Assembly (NCBI GenBank): GCA_015057425.1 | Contig: SVEL01000004.1 | Span: forward strand, 141,618-205,617 | DNA from: Lachnospiraceae bacterium | GTDB lineage: Bacteria > Bacillota > Clostridia > Lachnospirales > Lachnospiraceae | DNA: 64,000 nucleotides | Direction of reading: 5' to 3' | Shown: positions 1 through 9,351 of the stretch, piece after piece | How the letters are laid out: the number at the start of each line of letters is the position of its first letter | Numbering within the stretch: the stretch's first letter is position 1 | Notes under the pieces: model-generated | Told to the model about the DNA's origin: nothing | The model's database searches: none | What the model saw: only the letters and a program-made list of their open reading frames with translations | Program-made: the position numbers and the translations under genes

Positions 1-126
1 TATTACTCCGACAATAGCAATTGTAAGCAATATTCCCCATATACCCATTTGAGCTATGCCTTTAATATAAAACATACTTTCAAAAATATTTTCTAAATCG
101 TTAGTTACCTGTTCTGTACCATCCAT
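1..126 (-). CDS. Truncated small membrane protein (N-terminal part only)
   Basis: An open frame begins at the ATG at 126 and runs off the left edge without a stop. The 42 visible residues start MDGTEQ and end in a hydrophobic stretch that looks like a first membrane helix. The ribosome-binding site is weak: an AAAGG lies about 18 bases upstream. The true start could therefore be a nearby non-ATG codon. It lies downstream of the cheX-like gene and its hairpin. The family is not recognised. Confidence 0.45.
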   Translation of the reverse strand, partial: MDGTEQVTNDLENIFESMFYIKGIAQMGIWGILLTIAIVGVI

Positions 127-199
127 CTTAAATAGTATAATGAAACCTTTTCTTTCAAGCAGATTTCACATTTCCTTTCATACTTGTTATAGTATAATA

Positions 200-217
200 G
201 GGCTGCCAAAACAGCCC
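200..217 (-). terminator. Hairpin after the cheX-like gene
   Basis: GGGCTG at 200-205 pairs with CAGCCC at 212-217, just beyond the cheX-like stop codon. The following minus-strand sequence is only moderately T-rich, so this is a weak intrinsic terminator candidate. Confidence 0.45.
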
Positions 218-232
218 CATTACATTAATTGA

Positions 233-1111
233 CTATGCAATAATAAATTTAACTTCACCAAATGTAAATTTTATAGGGAATACAATAGCTTCTACTTCGA
301 TATCTGTCTTTCCTTCAAATACTTCCGGTGGTGTAAGTGTAAGTTCTTCGTTTGATTCGCTTGAAACATTTACTGTAAATAAACCATTATGAATGTTGAT
401 AAAGTCGCATGCTGCAGCTTCTATGTATTCCATCTCATCTACTGTAAACATCTCATCGCTGTATCTGTTAGCAAATTCAACCATAGAATTTTCATCATCG
501 AAGGCAACTGCCATATCCATCGAAAATGAACCCTTAACCTTCTGTGAAACTGACTTATACTTTACTGTAGCCTTTTCTAATACCGGCTTAATCGGTGCGA
601 AATCATCGCCTACAAATCTTACAAGGTTCTTAAGCAAAAGAACAACGTAATCTGTGTACATCTTTGAATCTTCGTAAGAAAAATCACATAATTCCTTTAC
701 CATCTCTGCGGCTTTAAGGTCAGATGCTTCTTCACTTACTGAATCATCAATTTTGTATTTGCTCTTGTAATTACTAATAGCCTCTTCAAACTGGTCATTT
801 GTCATAAAACCTTTATCTACAAGTGCCTGACCAAGTAAAAGATAACCTTTCTTTTGATTACCGAGCAATTCCTCTACCTGTGCTTCAGTTAAATAACCCA
901 TTTCTACAGCAATATCACCGATTCTCTTGTCCACTAACATCTGTCTTTCATGGACTTCTTCAACCTGTGCAGCTGTCATATATCCTGCGTCAATTGCCAA
1001 TACACCTAACTTAAGTCTGGTCTTACTCTTTATATGGATACCTTCAATAAGTTGTTCTGCAGTTACATATTGGTTATTTAATAAATAATTTCCAAAAAAC
1101 TGTGTAAACAT
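233..1111 (-). CDS. CheX-like phosphatase-domain protein with MshEN-like N-terminal repeats
   Basis: The N-terminal ~120 residues hold three copies of a short helical repeat (LGVLAIDAGYMT, IGDIAVEMGYLT, LGQALVDKGFMT, each followed by a Q/E-rich helix), resembling the repeats of MshEN/GspE-N domains. The C-terminal ~150 residues resemble CheX, the CheY-phosphate phosphatase, including a helix with an E...N pattern (EAAACDFINIHNG). The frame also allows an ATG at 1120, but AAAGG fits the second ATG (1111) better. It lies 44 bases downstream of a CheY-like gene, suggesting an operon in which this protein modulates that regulator. No flagellar or other chemotaxis gene is in the window, so the partner may serve another output. 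The CheX assignment is inference from sequence pattern. Confidence 0.6.
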   Translation of the reverse strand: MFTQFFGNYLLNNQYVTAEQLIEGIHIKSKTRLKLGVLAIDAGYMTAAQVEEVHERQMLVDKRIGDIAVEMGYLTEAQVEELLGNQKKGYLLLGQALVDKGFMTNDQFEEAISNYKSKYKIDDSVSEEASDLKAAEMVKELCDFSYEDSKMYTDYVVLLLKNLVRFVGDDFAPIKPVLEKATVKYKSVSQKVKGSFSMDMAVAFDDENSMVEFANRYSDEMFTVDEMEYIEAAACDFINIHNGLFTVNVSSESNEELTLTPPEVFEGKTDIEVEAIVFPIKFTFGEVKFIIA

Positions 1112-1155
1112 ATATCCCATACCTTTCTCATGTTTTATAGTTTTTACACCTTTTA

Positions 1156-1524
1156 TTATGCAAGTTTATTAATTACATCTAAAAGGCTATCATTGCTAAT
1201 TGGCTTCTGTAAAAAGTCCATCGCACCTGCTTTAAGAGCATCCTTAAGAAGAGCCTGTGTACCAACTGATGATGCCATAACGATTTTTGCCTTTTCATCA
1301 AATGCAATAATATCCTTCACAGCGCCGATACCATCTTTCTTAGGCATTACGATGTCCATAAATACAACATCCGGTTTGTTCGCTTTGTATGTTTCAACAG
1401 CTGTTTCACCGTCAGCTGCTTCAAAAACTTCCTTGCAACCTGCGGCAACAAGAAAATCTTTCATTTTCTTACGTGATAAAATTGAATCATCACAAATAAG
1501 CACTTTTGTTTCTCCAATAACCAT
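1156..1524 (-). CDS. CheY-like single-domain response regulator
   Basis: A 122-residue receiver domain with no output domain. The acidic pocket (CDD, residues 11-13), phospho-acceptor Asp57 in VVFMDIVMP, the switch Ser85 in VMASS and the conserved Lys107 (LQKP) are all present, so phosphorylation should be possible. An AGGAGAAAGGG ribosome site precedes the ATG. The cheX-like gene follows at once, and the pair likely forms a two-gene unit. The kinase must be encoded elsewhere. Confidence 0.85.
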   Translation of the reverse strand: MVIGETKVLICDDSILSRKKMKDFLVAAGCKEVFEAADGETAVETYKANKPDVVFMDIVMPKKDGIGAVKDIIAFDEKAKIVMASSVGTQALLKDALKAGAMDFLQKPISNDSLLDVINKLA

Positions 1525-1562
1525 GACTTTCCCTTTCTCCTATTTTATATTTAGACACGAAT

Positions 1563-1587
1563 GAGGTATGACAAATAATCATACCTC
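1563..1587 (-). terminator. Inverted repeat after the transketolase C-terminal gene
   Basis: GAGGTATGA at 1563-1571 and TCATACCTC at 1579-1587 form a perfect 9-bp stem with a 7-base loop between the transketolase and cheY genes. There is no T-run on the minus strand, so it may stabilise the mRNA end rather than terminate. Confidence 0.4.
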
Positions 1588-1610
1588 TATTCTAAACATT
1601 TGTCCTTATT

Positions 1611-2549
1611 TTATACGAACGCTTTAACTTTAGCGTAGATGCTTTCAGCATCAAGACCGTACTTAGCAATAAGCTTAACTGCAGGGCCTGATTCACCAAA
1701 TACATCATTTACACCAATCTTAAGAACCTTAGTAGGTGCTTTTTCACTTAAGCAATCGCATACAGCACTGCCAAGACCACCGATAACTGAATGTTCTTCA
1801 ACAGTAACAATCTTACCTGTTTCTGTAGCTGCCTTAACAACAAGTTCTTCATCAAGCGGTTTGATTGTATGAATATTGATTACTCTTGCATCAATTCCAT
1901 CAGCTGCAAGCTTTTCTGCAGCTTCAAGACTTTCTGCAACGCAAAGTCCGGTTGCTATAATTGTAACATCCTTACCATCTCTTAATGTTACACCTTTACC
2001 AATTTCAAACTTATAATCAGCTGTATCATTGATAACAGGTGTAGCAAGACGGCCAAATCTGATATATACAGGACCTTCATGCTCGATAGCTGCTCTGACA
2101 GCCGCTTTAGCTTCTACGTCATCTGAAGGGTTAAGAACTACCATACCAGGAATTGTTCTCATAAGCGCAAGGTCTTCGTTACACTGATGTGTAGCACCGT
2201 CTTCACCTACTGAAATACCTGCATGTGTAGCACCAATCTTAACATTGAGCTTTGGATATGCAACTGAGTTACGTACCTGTTCGTAAGCACGTCCTGCTGC
2301 GAACATTGCAAATGAACTTACGAAAGGAATCTTTCCTGTTGCTGCAAGTCCTGCCGCAATACCAACCATATTACATTCTGCAATACCACAGTCTATATGT
2401 CTTTCAGGATATGCTTTCTTAAAAATACCTGTTTTTGTAGCTGCAGCAAGGTCAGCGTCAAGAACAACTAAATTATCATAATCTTTTGCGCATTCTACAA
2501 GTGCGTTACCATAACTTTCTCTTGTAGCAATTTTCTTTACTTCTGACAT
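1611..2549 (-). CDS. Transketolase, C-terminal subunit
   Basis: 312 residues covering the pyrimidine-binding and C-terminal domains of transketolase. ATRESYGNAL opens the domain. The Glu for the thiamine ring lies in the FVSSFAMFAAGRAYEQVRN region, and GGLGSAVCD is typical of the C-terminal domain. Together with the upstream gene it forms the split transketolase common in Clostridia and archaea. It moves two-carbon units between sugar phosphates in the non-oxidative pentose phosphate pathway. Its start overlaps the end of the N-terminal subunit gene by 13 bases, which supports translational coupling and equal expression. Confidence 0.93.
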   Translation of the reverse strand: MSEVKKIATRESYGNALVECAKDYDNLVVLDADLAAATKTGIFKKAYPERHIDCGIAECNMVGIAAGLAATGKIPFVSSFAMFAAGRAYEQVRNSVAYPKLNVKIGATHAGISVGEDGATHQCNEDLALMRTIPGMVVLNPSDDVEAKAAVRAAIEHEGPVYIRFGRLATPVINDTADYKFEIGKGVTLRDGKDVTIIATGLCVAESLEAAEKLAADGIDARVINIHTIKPLDEELVVKAATETGKIVTVEEHSVIGGLGSAVCDCLSEKAPTKVLKIGVNDVFGESGPAVKLIAKYGLDAESIYAKVKAFV

Positions 2550-3376
2550 AATGCTTCACCTACCTTCTCTAAATCTGCCATAGCAACTGCATACTGCTCA
2601 TCATTTGGAGCTGTACCATGCCATGCCGCATTATTTTCCATAAATGAAACGCCTTTACCTTTAACACTCTTAAATACAATAGCTGTAGGCATTCCCTTTG
2701 TTGCCTTAGCTTCATCAAATGCAGCCTTAATAGCATCAAAGTCATGTGCATCAACGTTTTCAATTACATGGAAGTTAAATGCTTTAAACTTATCACCGAT
2801 TGGATATGGTGAACATACATCTTCAATCTTACCATCAATCTGAAGACCATTGTTATCTACACAAACAACAAGGTTATCAAGCTTTCTGTGGCCTGCGAAC
2901 ATAGCAGCTTCCCATACCTGACCTTCCTGAATTTCACCATCACCTAAAAGTGTGTATACTCTGTAAGCATCACCACTAAGCTTAGCTGAAAGTGCCATAC
3001 CTACTGCTGTAGAAATACCCTGTCCCAACGAACCTGATGACATATCTACACCAGGGATATGTTTCATATCAGGATGTCCCTGAAGGTATGAACCTAACTG
3101 ACGAAGTGTCTTTAAATCTTCAACAGGGAAATATCCTCTCTGTGCAAGAGTAGAATATAAACCAGGTGCTGTATGACCTTTAGATAATACAAATCTGTCT
3201 CTGTCTGCTTTCTTTGGATCCTTTGGATCTACATTCATTTCTTCAAAATAAAGATAAGTAAAAACATCAGCAGCTGAAAGTGATCCGCCCGGATGTCCGG
3301 CTTTTGCACTATGAACAGCTGTCACAATACCTTTACGAACCTCATTTGCAATTTTCTGAAGTTCTAATTTATTCAT
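2537..3376 (-). CDS. Transketolase, N-terminal (thiamine diphosphate-binding) subunit
   Basis: About 279 residues. HPGGSLSAAD and GHTAPGLY contribute substrate and cofactor contacts. The thiamine diphosphate signature is GDGEIQEGQVWEAAM...VVCVDNNGLQ. The open frame reaches an ATG at 3388, but the GGAGG lies inside that region and serves the ATG at 3376, chosen here. It forms one enzyme with the following C-terminal subunit. Two tandem hairpins separate it from the upstream transaldolase gene, so the tal and tkt messages may be processed or attenuated between them. Confidence 0.93.
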   Translation of the reverse strand: MNKLELQKIANEVRKGIVTAVHSAKAGHPGGSLSAADVFTYLYFEEMNVDPKDPKKADRDRFVLSKGHTAPGLYSTLAQRGYFPVEDLKTLRQLGSYLQGHPDMKHIPGVDMSSGSLGQGISTAVGMALSAKLSGDAYRVYTLLGDGEIQEGQVWEAAMFAGHRKLDNLVVCVDNNGLQIDGKIEDVCSPYPIGDKFKAFNFHVIENVDAHDFDAIKAAFDEAKATKGMPTAIVFKSVKGKGVSFMENNAAWHGTAPNDEQYAVAMADLEKVGEALCQK

Positions 3377-3420
3377 GATATCCTCCATAAAATTCTATAG
3401 TTATATAATACTATTACCTT

Positions 3421-3468
3421 GAAGAATGACCTCGTCATTCTTCAGAAAACTCAATTTTATTGAGTTTT
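3421..3468 (-). other. Two tandem perfect hairpins between tal and transketolase
   Basis: GAAGAATGAC at 3421-3430 pairs with GTCATTCTTC at 3434-3443. AAAACTCAAT at 3446-3455 pairs with ATTGAGTTTT at 3459-3468. Each stem is 10 bp with a 3-base loop, and the second overlaps the tal stop region. Only the distal side of the second stem is T-rich, so these may be partial terminators or mRNA stability elements. Confidence 0.6.
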
Positions 3469-4121
3469 CATTCACCGAAGACAGCTTTATAGTCTGCCTG
3501 GAATTTTGCAATACCCTGATCTGTAAGTGGGTGTTTTGTCATCTGAGCGATTACGCTGTATGGAACTGTAGCGATATCAGCACCTGCTAATGCACAGTCT
3601 GTAACGTGGATTGGGTTACGAACTGATGCAGCAATAATCTGTGTATCAAGACCTGCTACTGCAAAAATGTCAGCGATCTGTCTGATTAAATCAATACCAG
3701 GCTGTGAAATATCATCAAGTCTTCCAAGGAATGGTGAAACATATGTAGCACCTGCTCTTGCAGCAAGTAATGCCTGGTTAGCTGAAAATACTAATGTAAC
3801 GTTTGTCTTGATTCCTTCGCTTGCAAGAACCTTTGTAGCCTTAAGACCTTCAACTGTCATAGGAATCTTAACTACCATATTTGGATGAATCTTAGCAATT
3901 TCACGACCTTCTGCTATCATACCTTCTGCATCTACAGTAGTAGCCTTAACTTCACCACTGATTGGTCCGTCTACGATGCTTGCGATTTCTTTGATAACTT
4001 CATTGAAATCACGTCCTTCTTTAGCGATAAGTGATGGGTTTGTAGTAACACCACAAATTACACCCATGTCATTTGCTTTCTTAATGTCTTCAACATTAGC
4101 TGTGTCTACGAAAAATCTCAT
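3468..4121 (-). CDS. tal: Transaldolase (short, FSA/TalC-type fold)
   Basis: 217 residues, the length of the short transaldolase / fructose-6-phosphate aldolase family. The Schiff-base lysine is Lys85 in VVKIPMT. Two positions separate transaldolases from true fructose-6-phosphate aldolases. Here they are Glu57 (SGEVKA) and Phe131 (SPFLGRLDD), the transaldolase states, so transfer of dihydroxyacetone units is predicted rather than free aldolase activity. An AGGAGG ribosome site precedes the ATG. It has its own promoter (4183-4211) and lies between araD and transketolase, linking arabinose entry to the pentose phosphate pathway. Confidence 0.93.
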   Translation of the reverse strand: MRFFVDTANVEDIKKANDMGVICGVTTNPSLIAKEGRDFNEVIKEIASIVDGPISGEVKATTVDAEGMIAEGREIAKIHPNMVVKIPMTVEGLKATKVLASEGIKTNVTLVFSANQALLAARAGATYVSPFLGRLDDISQPGIDLIRQIADIFAVAGLDTQIIAASVRNPIHVTDCALAGADIATVPYSVIAQMTKHPLTDQGIAKFQADYKAVFGE

Positions 4122-4182
4122 TTTGAAATACCTCCTGGTGTATATATTTTTATTATCCGTTTTTCCGATAATGCTAACTATA

Positions 4183-4211
4183 ATTATATCATTTTTACAA
4201 GAATATGTCCA
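4183..4211 (-). promoter_or_regulatory. Sigma-A-type promoter for tal-tkt
   Basis: TGGACA (4206-4211 as complement), a 17-base spacer and TATAAT (4183-4188 as complement) lie about 60 bases upstream of tal, overlapping the end of araD. Confidence 0.7.
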
Positions 4212-4217
4212 TATGAA

Positions 4218-4913
4218 TTAATTCTGTCCGTAATAAGCATTTGCACCATGTTTTCTGTAATAATGCTTGTCCTGAAGTTCCTGTGGAGCAGGCTGAATTC
4301 TTGGTTCAATTGTCTCAGCTCTGTATGCCATCTTTGCAACTTCTTCAAGAACAACTGCATTATGTACAGCTTCATGAGCATCCTTACCCCATGCAAAAGG
4401 TCCATGGTTCTTGCACAATACTGCAGGAACTGCCATTGGGTCTTTACCCATTCTGTTAAACTCATTTACAATAAGATGTCCTGTATTTTCTTCATATGCA
4501 TCTGCGATTTCTTCTTCTGTAAGACATCTTAAGCAAGGGATTTCACCATACATATAATCTGCATGTGTTGTACCGTAACATGGAATACCTCTGCCTGCCT
4601 GTGCCCAGCTTGTAGCATATGATGAATGTGTATGAACTACACCGCCGACTTCAGGAAATGCCTTGTATATTTCAAGGTGTGTAGCTGTATCTGATGATGG
4701 TTTATACTTTCCTTCAACTTTATTGCCATTAAGGTCCATAACTACCATATCGTCCGGAGTAAGCTTATCGTATTCTACTCCACTTGGTTTAATTACAAAT
4801 AATCCCTTTTCTCTGTCGATACCGCTAACATTTCCCCAAGTAAATGTTACTAAACCGTACTTTGGAAGATCCATATTTGCTTCATAAACCTGTTTCTTTA
4901 ATTCTTCTAACAT
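4218..4913 (-). CDS. araD: L-ribulose-5-phosphate 4-epimerase
   Basis: 231 residues from the ATG at 4913, the normal family length. This start has GGAG six bases upstream; the open frame continues to 4979 without a better site. The zinc ligands His94 and His96 (VVHTHSSYA) and His170 (KNHGPFAWG) are present, and Asp75 matches the conserved Asp of the E. coli enzyme. It converts L-ribulose 5-phosphate to D-xylulose 5-phosphate, the substrate for the transketolase encoded downstream. It lies 90 bases after araA with a hairpin between. No ribulokinase gene is visible in the window. Confidence 0.94.
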   Translation of the reverse strand: MLEELKKQVYEANMDLPKYGLVTFTWGNVSGIDREKGLFVIKPSGVEYDKLTPDDMVVMDLNGNKVEGKYKPSSDTATHLEIYKAFPEVGGVVHTHSSYATSWAQAGRGIPCYGTTHADYMYGEIPCLRCLTEEEIADAYEENTGHLIVNEFNRMGKDPMAVPAVLCKNHGPFAWGKDAHEAVHNAVVLEEVAKMAYRAETIEPRIQPAPQELQDKHYYRKHGANAYYGQN

Positions 4914-4944
4914 CTTTTTCTCCATTTCTTTCCTTAAACTGCTA

Positions 4945-4976
4945 AAGTGAAAGACCCGCCAACGAGTCTTCCACTT
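4945..4976 (-). other. Hairpin in the araA-araD intergenic region
   Basis: AAGTGAAAGAC at 4945-4955 pairs with GTCTTCCACTT at 4966-4976, an 11-bp stem with one G-U pair and a 10-base loop. There is no T-run, so it is more likely an mRNA processing or stability element than a terminator. Confidence 0.5.
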
Positions 4977-5002
4977 CATTTCTTTGTAGTGTATGCTTAA
5001 TC

Positions 5003-6499
5003 TTATCTGTAATATACAGAGTTCAATTTTAATTCTTTCTTGAAGTCTCTGATGTTTGTGTTCTCATCGATAACGATTGTTTCGATACCCATTGCATTAC
5101 CCCATGCAACCATCTGATCTACAGTTAAGTCATATGAGAATGCTGTATGGTGAGCACCACCTGCTAAGATCCAAGCTTCACATCCTGTAGCAAAATCAGG
5201 CTGTGGTGTCCAGAATGCTGTACCTACAGGTAACTTAGGCATTGGCTTTTCAACCTTCTTACAATCAACTGCGTTGATGATAAGTCTGAATCTGTTTCCA
5301 AGGTCAACAAGTGATGTAGCAACACCAGGACCTGTCTTTGATGTAAATACAAGACGGGCAGGATCTTCACGGTTACCCATTGAAAGAGGTGTAACTCTGA
5401 TACCGATTTCTCCGTCAGCACATGAAGGACAAACTTCCATCATATGAGACTGTAAGATACCTTCTTTACCAGGAACTAAGTTGTATGTATAATCTTCCAT
5501 AAGAGAAGCACCCTTAGCATCCTTCATATTAGCTGTCATAAGCTTCATAAGACGAACCATAGCAGCTGTCTTCCAGTCACCTTCTGCACCGAAGCCGTAA
5601 CCTTTTTCCATAAGTCTCTGAATAGCAAGACCAGGTAACTGCTTCAAGCCGCCGAGCATACCAAAGTGTGTAACTACTGCCTGGTAATCACGTTCTACTA
5701 AGAACTTTTCAATACCGATTTCCTGCTGAGCCTGAACTGCAACATGTCTTCTAAATTCTGCCGCATCTCTGCCATCATCTATAATCTTATATTTGCTGTA
5801 ATATTCTTCTACTAATGCATTTGTATCTGCTTCTGATACAGCGTTAACATATTCTACAACATCATTAACATTGTAGTGATCGATTTCCCATCCGAACTTA
5901 ATCTGAGCTTCAACCTTATCACCTTCTGTAACAGCTACGTTGTTCATGTTATCACCGAAACGGCAAACACGAATGTGGCTTGATTCAATAATACCAAGAG
6001 CTGTAATCATCCATGTAGCGATTCTTTCCTGAACCTTTTCATTTGCCCAATGACCAACGATGATTTCTCTTTCGATACCCATACGGCTTACAATGTGACC
6101 ATATTCTCTGTCACCGTGAGCTGACTGGTTTTCATTCATGAAATCCATATCGATTGTATCGTAAGGAATTTCTTCATTGAACTGTGTGTGTAAGTGGCAA
6201 AGTGGCTTTGTTAATTCTTTTAATCCGAGAATCCACATCTTTGCCGGTGAGAATGTATGACACCATGTGATAACACCTGCACATTCAGGATCGTTATTAG
6301 CATCGTTCATTGTCTGTCTGATTGATGCCTGGCTTATTAATGTTGGCTTTAATACAACCTCATATGGTAATTTTCCTGAAGCATTGAATGCTGCCACGAT
6401 CTTTGCTGAATGATCAGCAACATTTCTTAAGCATTCATCTCCGTAAAGGTCCTGTGAACCTGTACAAAACCAAAACTTATAATTCTTTGTTTCTAACAT
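5003..6499 (-). CDS. araA: L-arabinose isomerase
   Basis: 498 residues, full length for the family, beginning with the typical [14 protein letters not shown]. The metal-binding region is intact: a Glu in the [10 protein letters not shown] segment and a His in SHMMEVCPS, with a second His near GGAHHTAFS. It isomerises L-arabinose to L-ribulose in the cytoplasm. An AAGGAGG site lies just before the ATG. It is the first gene of the araA-araD-tal-tkt cluster. A ribulokinase and an arabinose transporter must be encoded elsewhere. Confidence 0.96.
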   Translation of the reverse strand: MLETKNYKFWFCTGSQDLYGDECLRNVADHSAKIVAAFNASGKLPYEVVLKPTLISQASIRQTMNDANNDPECAGVITWCHTFSPAKMWILGLKELTKPLCHLHTQFNEEIPYDTIDMDFMNENQSAHGDREYGHIVSRMGIEREIIVGHWANEKVQERIATWMITALGIIESSHIRVCRFGDNMNNVAVTEGDKVEAQIKFGWEIDHYNVNDVVEYVNAVSEADTNALVEEYYSKYKIIDDGRDAAEFRRHVAVQAQQEIGIEKFLVERDYQAVVTHFGMLGGLKQLPGLAIQRLMEKGYGFGAEGDWKTAAMVRLMKLMTANMKDAKGASLMEDYTYNLVPGKEGILQSHMMEVCPSCADGEIGIRVTPLSMGNREDPARLVFTSKTGPGVATSLVDLGNRFRLIINAVDCKKVEKPMPKLPVGTAFWTPQPDFATGCEAWILAGGAHHTAFSYDLTVDQMVAWGNAMGIETIVIDENTNIRDFKKELKLNSVYYR

Positions 6500-6547
6500 T
6501 TTTTAATTTCCTCCTTAAAAAGTTTAAGCACACTACGCTTGCTATCA

Positions 6548-6577
6548 ATTATACTATTTAATTGGGTAAATGTACAA
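6548..6577 (-). promoter_or_regulatory. Candidate promoter for araA
   Basis: TTGTAC (6572-6577 as complement), an 18-base spacer and TATAAT (6548-6553 as complement). The transcript leader would contain AAGC...GCTT dyad sequence near 6530. I did not find a clear AraR palindrome. Confidence 0.6.
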
Positions 6578-6615
6578 GCCTTTTTTGAATAAAAAACAAT
6601 AAATTTTAGTGAATT

Positions 6616-7314
6616 TTACATTAACTTTTCTCCATTTATGTATTTCATAATTCCCATATGTATACTCCATGCGATTTTTCTCTGATAATCTTTGTCGCAA
6701 AGTAACGCAACCTCTACCGGATTTGACATAAACCCACACTCTACTATAACTGCAGGACTTTGTGAATTAAGAAGGATATAATACCCCGAATTGGACTTTG
6801 CTTTCCTACCGTTTTCTTTATCAAGAATCTCAATCATAGATTCCTGAATATACCCGGCAGCGCTTCTTCCCGATTCTGATGTTTCATAATAAAATGCCTG
6901 TGCTCCTTTTACTGATTCGGACGGATAACTGTTCTGATGTATACTTACAACCAAATCCGCATCACAGCTGTTTATAATTTCACATCTTTTTATCATATCC
7001 GACATCTTCTTGTTACTGTCTGTTTCTTCATACAATCCTTCATCGTTTTCTCTTGTCATTATGACGGTAACTCCCTGACTTTCAAGCATATCTTTCAAAC
7101 TATTTGCTATGTTTAGATTTATGTCTTTTTCATATACCCCGTTTTTGCTTACTTTTCCCGGGTCTTTCCCCCCATGGCCTGCATCAATCACAACCACAAA
7201 GCTTATCTCGTTATCACTGCCCGATGCAAGCATTCCGGCTTTTGCCGAACAAACATATACAACTACCAGTAACAAAACTGCCATCAATATTTCCGTATAT
7301 TTCTTCGCCCTCAT
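6616..7314 (-). CDS. cwlD: N-acetylmuramoyl-L-alanine amidase, CwlD-like
   Basis: 232 residues: one N-terminal membrane helix (about residues 8-26) followed by an Amidase_3 domain. The zinc ligands His47 (DAGHGGKDPG), Glu62 (EKDINLNIA) and His126 (VSIHQNS) and the catalytic Glu192 (VIVECGFMSN) are all present. The size and single domain fit CwlD, which removes peptides from muramic acid during spore cortex formation. It could also be a vegetative amidase. A GGAGGG site precedes the ATG. It lies downstream of the GH18 lipoprotein gene, from which it is separated by a strong terminator. Confidence 0.85.
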   Translation of the reverse strand: MRAKKYTEILMAVLLLVVVYVCSAKAGMLASGSDNEISFVVVIDAGHGGKDPGKVSKNGVYEKDINLNIANSLKDMLESQGVTVIMTRENDEGLYEETDSNKKMSDMIKRCEIINSCDADLVVSIHQNSYPSESVKGAQAFYYETSESGRSAAGYIQESMIEILDKENGRKAKSNSGYYILLNSQSPAVIVECGFMSNPVEVALLCDKDYQRKIAWSIHMGIMKYINGEKLM

Positions 7315-7327
7315 TTTCCCTCCAAAT

Positions 7328-7380
7328 AAAAAAAGAATGAAACTCCAACTAATATAGAAATATTAGGAATTTCATTCTTT
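7328..7380 (-). terminator. Terminator after the GH18 gene
   Basis: AAAGAATGAAA (7332-7342) pairs with TTTCATTCTTT (7370-7380), with a further inner stem. On the minus strand it ends in a run of T residues. Confidence 0.8.
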
Positions 7381-7396
7381 TATAACTAAAATCATA

Positions 7397-9202
7397 TTAA
7401 TCTATGAAGTTATCAATTACATCCCATATATCATCATACTCCAAACCCAACTTCCATGCCGCCATACCTGCTATCTGATATTTGTCCATAAGTTCAAGTT
7501 TTTTGGTCATTGATTCTTCTTCTTCCAGCCAGATTCTGTAAGTAATACCTTCATCGTCTTTATACTCACCATAGTACTGTCCGAGACTTTCAAGCCACGT
7601 TTTTGCTGCCTTATTCTTTTCAACAAGATTAAGGGCCGACTTCAGTCCCACTGCCTTACTGCTGAGAGCATAATTGCCATATATAGGGTCTTCTATAATC
7701 ACTTGTGTACCGTCAGTCAATGCTTCCGGTGTTTCCATCCACACTCTTGTAAAGAATGGAACAGCATTGATAACTTTCTCTGCCGGCACAGCTGCTATAG
7801 TATTCTTAATTCCATTTTCAACAAACGGAAGTGACGCAACAGAGCCTGCCTTACCGCAACCTGCCCAATGCTCATCATATCCCATAATAATGAAATAATC
7901 CACAACCTTCCCCTGTGCTTCGCGGTTATAATATGAATTGCCTCCTGTCGGAGCATAGTTATCAACCGACAATACTATGCCTTCCTTACGACATTCAAGT
8001 GACATCTCTCTCAAAAACTGTATAAAATCATCTGCCGTAGATGATGAAATCATCTCAAAGTCAATATTCACACCATCTGCGCCGCACTTCTTTATCTCAT
8101 TGATAATATTGTTCACAAGAATCTTACGCTTTGAGGAATAAGGGAGCACCTGGTTAATATAATATGACCCATTTTCATCAGAATTGAAATCACTTATAAG
8201 TGCCCATACTTCCAGGTTATTCTTATGTGCGGTTTTTACATATGACTCGCTTACCAACGAAGTGATTCCTCCACCGGCATCACTTATCTTCATCCATGTA
8301 GGCGACACTACATTGAGACTTCCGGCATCTTTAATAAGTCCTTTAAGTGAATCATTGCCGGAAGTTGATTCCATCTGGTGCCATCCAAGACATATCTCAA
8401 AATCCTTTGATATGGAAGGATAAATAATTTCCTTAAAATCAGTCGTCACTGTATTGGTATAAACTTCTGATATCTTATTCTTTTCTACATATCCCCATAT
8501 ACCGTCCAACGTTCTTACGTATACCCATTCCGGAGTTTCTCCGTCTTTTACATAGTAAAGTTCCGTTTCTGCCGTAATGTCTGTAAGTATTTCCTTTGAC
8601 GGATTTTCACCATCACGCATTTTAAGATTCTTAACAGCTTTTACGTACTGTTTCTCACAATACTCCGTATTGATGGAAATTCTGTTTGCTCCATTTTCAC
8701 AAACTGAATAATCCATTGCCGTAAAATCAACTACATAATCAAGCAAAATATATGTAACTGTTCCCTGCTTCACAATTATACTTTCATCGAATTCATAAGT
8801 TGTTCCGCCCATAGTATAACTCTTATCTCCGGCACTAATCTTAATCTCCTCTGCCGGAAGGGTATATAAACTTATTTCTTCGTTACTGTCCCAGTAAATT
8901 CCGGAATTAAAATAGTCATTTACACATTCGATATCCATATAATATCCTGTATTTATCTTCTTTGCACGTGTAGACTTAAGCATTCCGTCAATAACAACTG
9001 CATACTCGTCATCGGTTGCAGCAGGTATATTTTCCTCACCTGACACATAGCCGTTTAATTTAAAATAACTTTTTAAATCTATATATGTTTTATTGGAATT
9101 ATCTGTTTCTTTAGAACATCCCGCAAGACATACTGCTGTAATCGCTGACACCATACATATCGCAGTAGCTCTCTTAAAAAATTTATTAATTATCTTTATC
9201 AT
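7397..9202 (-). CDS. GH18-family glycoside hydrolase lipoprotein with SH3-like domain
   Basis: 601 residues from the ATG at 9202, which has GGAGG five bases upstream; a longer start at 9214 would overlap that site. The signal peptide ends in the lipobox CLAGC, with Cys29 as the lipidated residue. The middle (about 190-250) resembles a bacterial SH3 domain (LKMRDGEN...WVYVRTLDGIWGYV). The C-terminal half is a GH18 barrel with DGVNIDFE at 376-383; Glu383 is the acid/base. The Asn in that motif is also seen in spore-lytic YaaH/SleL-type enzymes. It is likely anchored outside the membrane and acts on cell-wall glycan. The exact substrate cannot be read from the sequence. Confidence 0.85.
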   Translation of the reverse strand: MIKIINKFFKRATAICMVSAITAVCLAGCSKETDNSNKTYIDLKSYFKLNGYVSGEENIPAATDDEYAVVIDGMLKSTRAKKINTGYYMDIECVNDYFNSGIYWDSNEEISLYTLPAEEIKISAGDKSYTMGGTTYEFDESIIVKQGTVTYILLDYVVDFTAMDYSVCENGANRISINTEYCEKQYVKAVKNLKMRDGENPSKEILTDITAETELYYVKDGETPEWVYVRTLDGIWGYVEKNKISEVYTNTVTTDFKEIIYPSISKDFEICLGWHQMESTSGNDSLKGLIKDAGSLNVVSPTWMKISDAGGGITSLVSESYVKTAHKNNLEVWALISDFNSDENGSYYINQVLPYSSKRKILVNNIINEIKKCGADGVNIDFEMISSSTADDFIQFLREMSLECRKEGIVLSVDNYAPTGGNSYYNREAQGKVVDYFIIMGYDEHWAGCGKAGSVASLPFVENGIKNTIAAVPAEKVINAVPFFTRVWMETPEALTDGTQVIIEDPIYGNYALSSKAVGLKSALNLVEKNKAAKTWLESLGQYYGEYKDDEGITYRIWLEEEESMTKKLELMDKYQIAGMAAWKLGLEYDDIWDVIDNFID

Positions 9203-9351
9203 CTTGTCCTCCATGCTGACAACCGGGTATATTACTTACCAGCATAGTATAGCACATAAGAAAAATAAAGTCACTATATTTTACTCCCACCCAATATGGC
9301 CGCCTTAACAATCTATCTGTACGCAAGGAACACCATACTCCTCCCTTTTTG

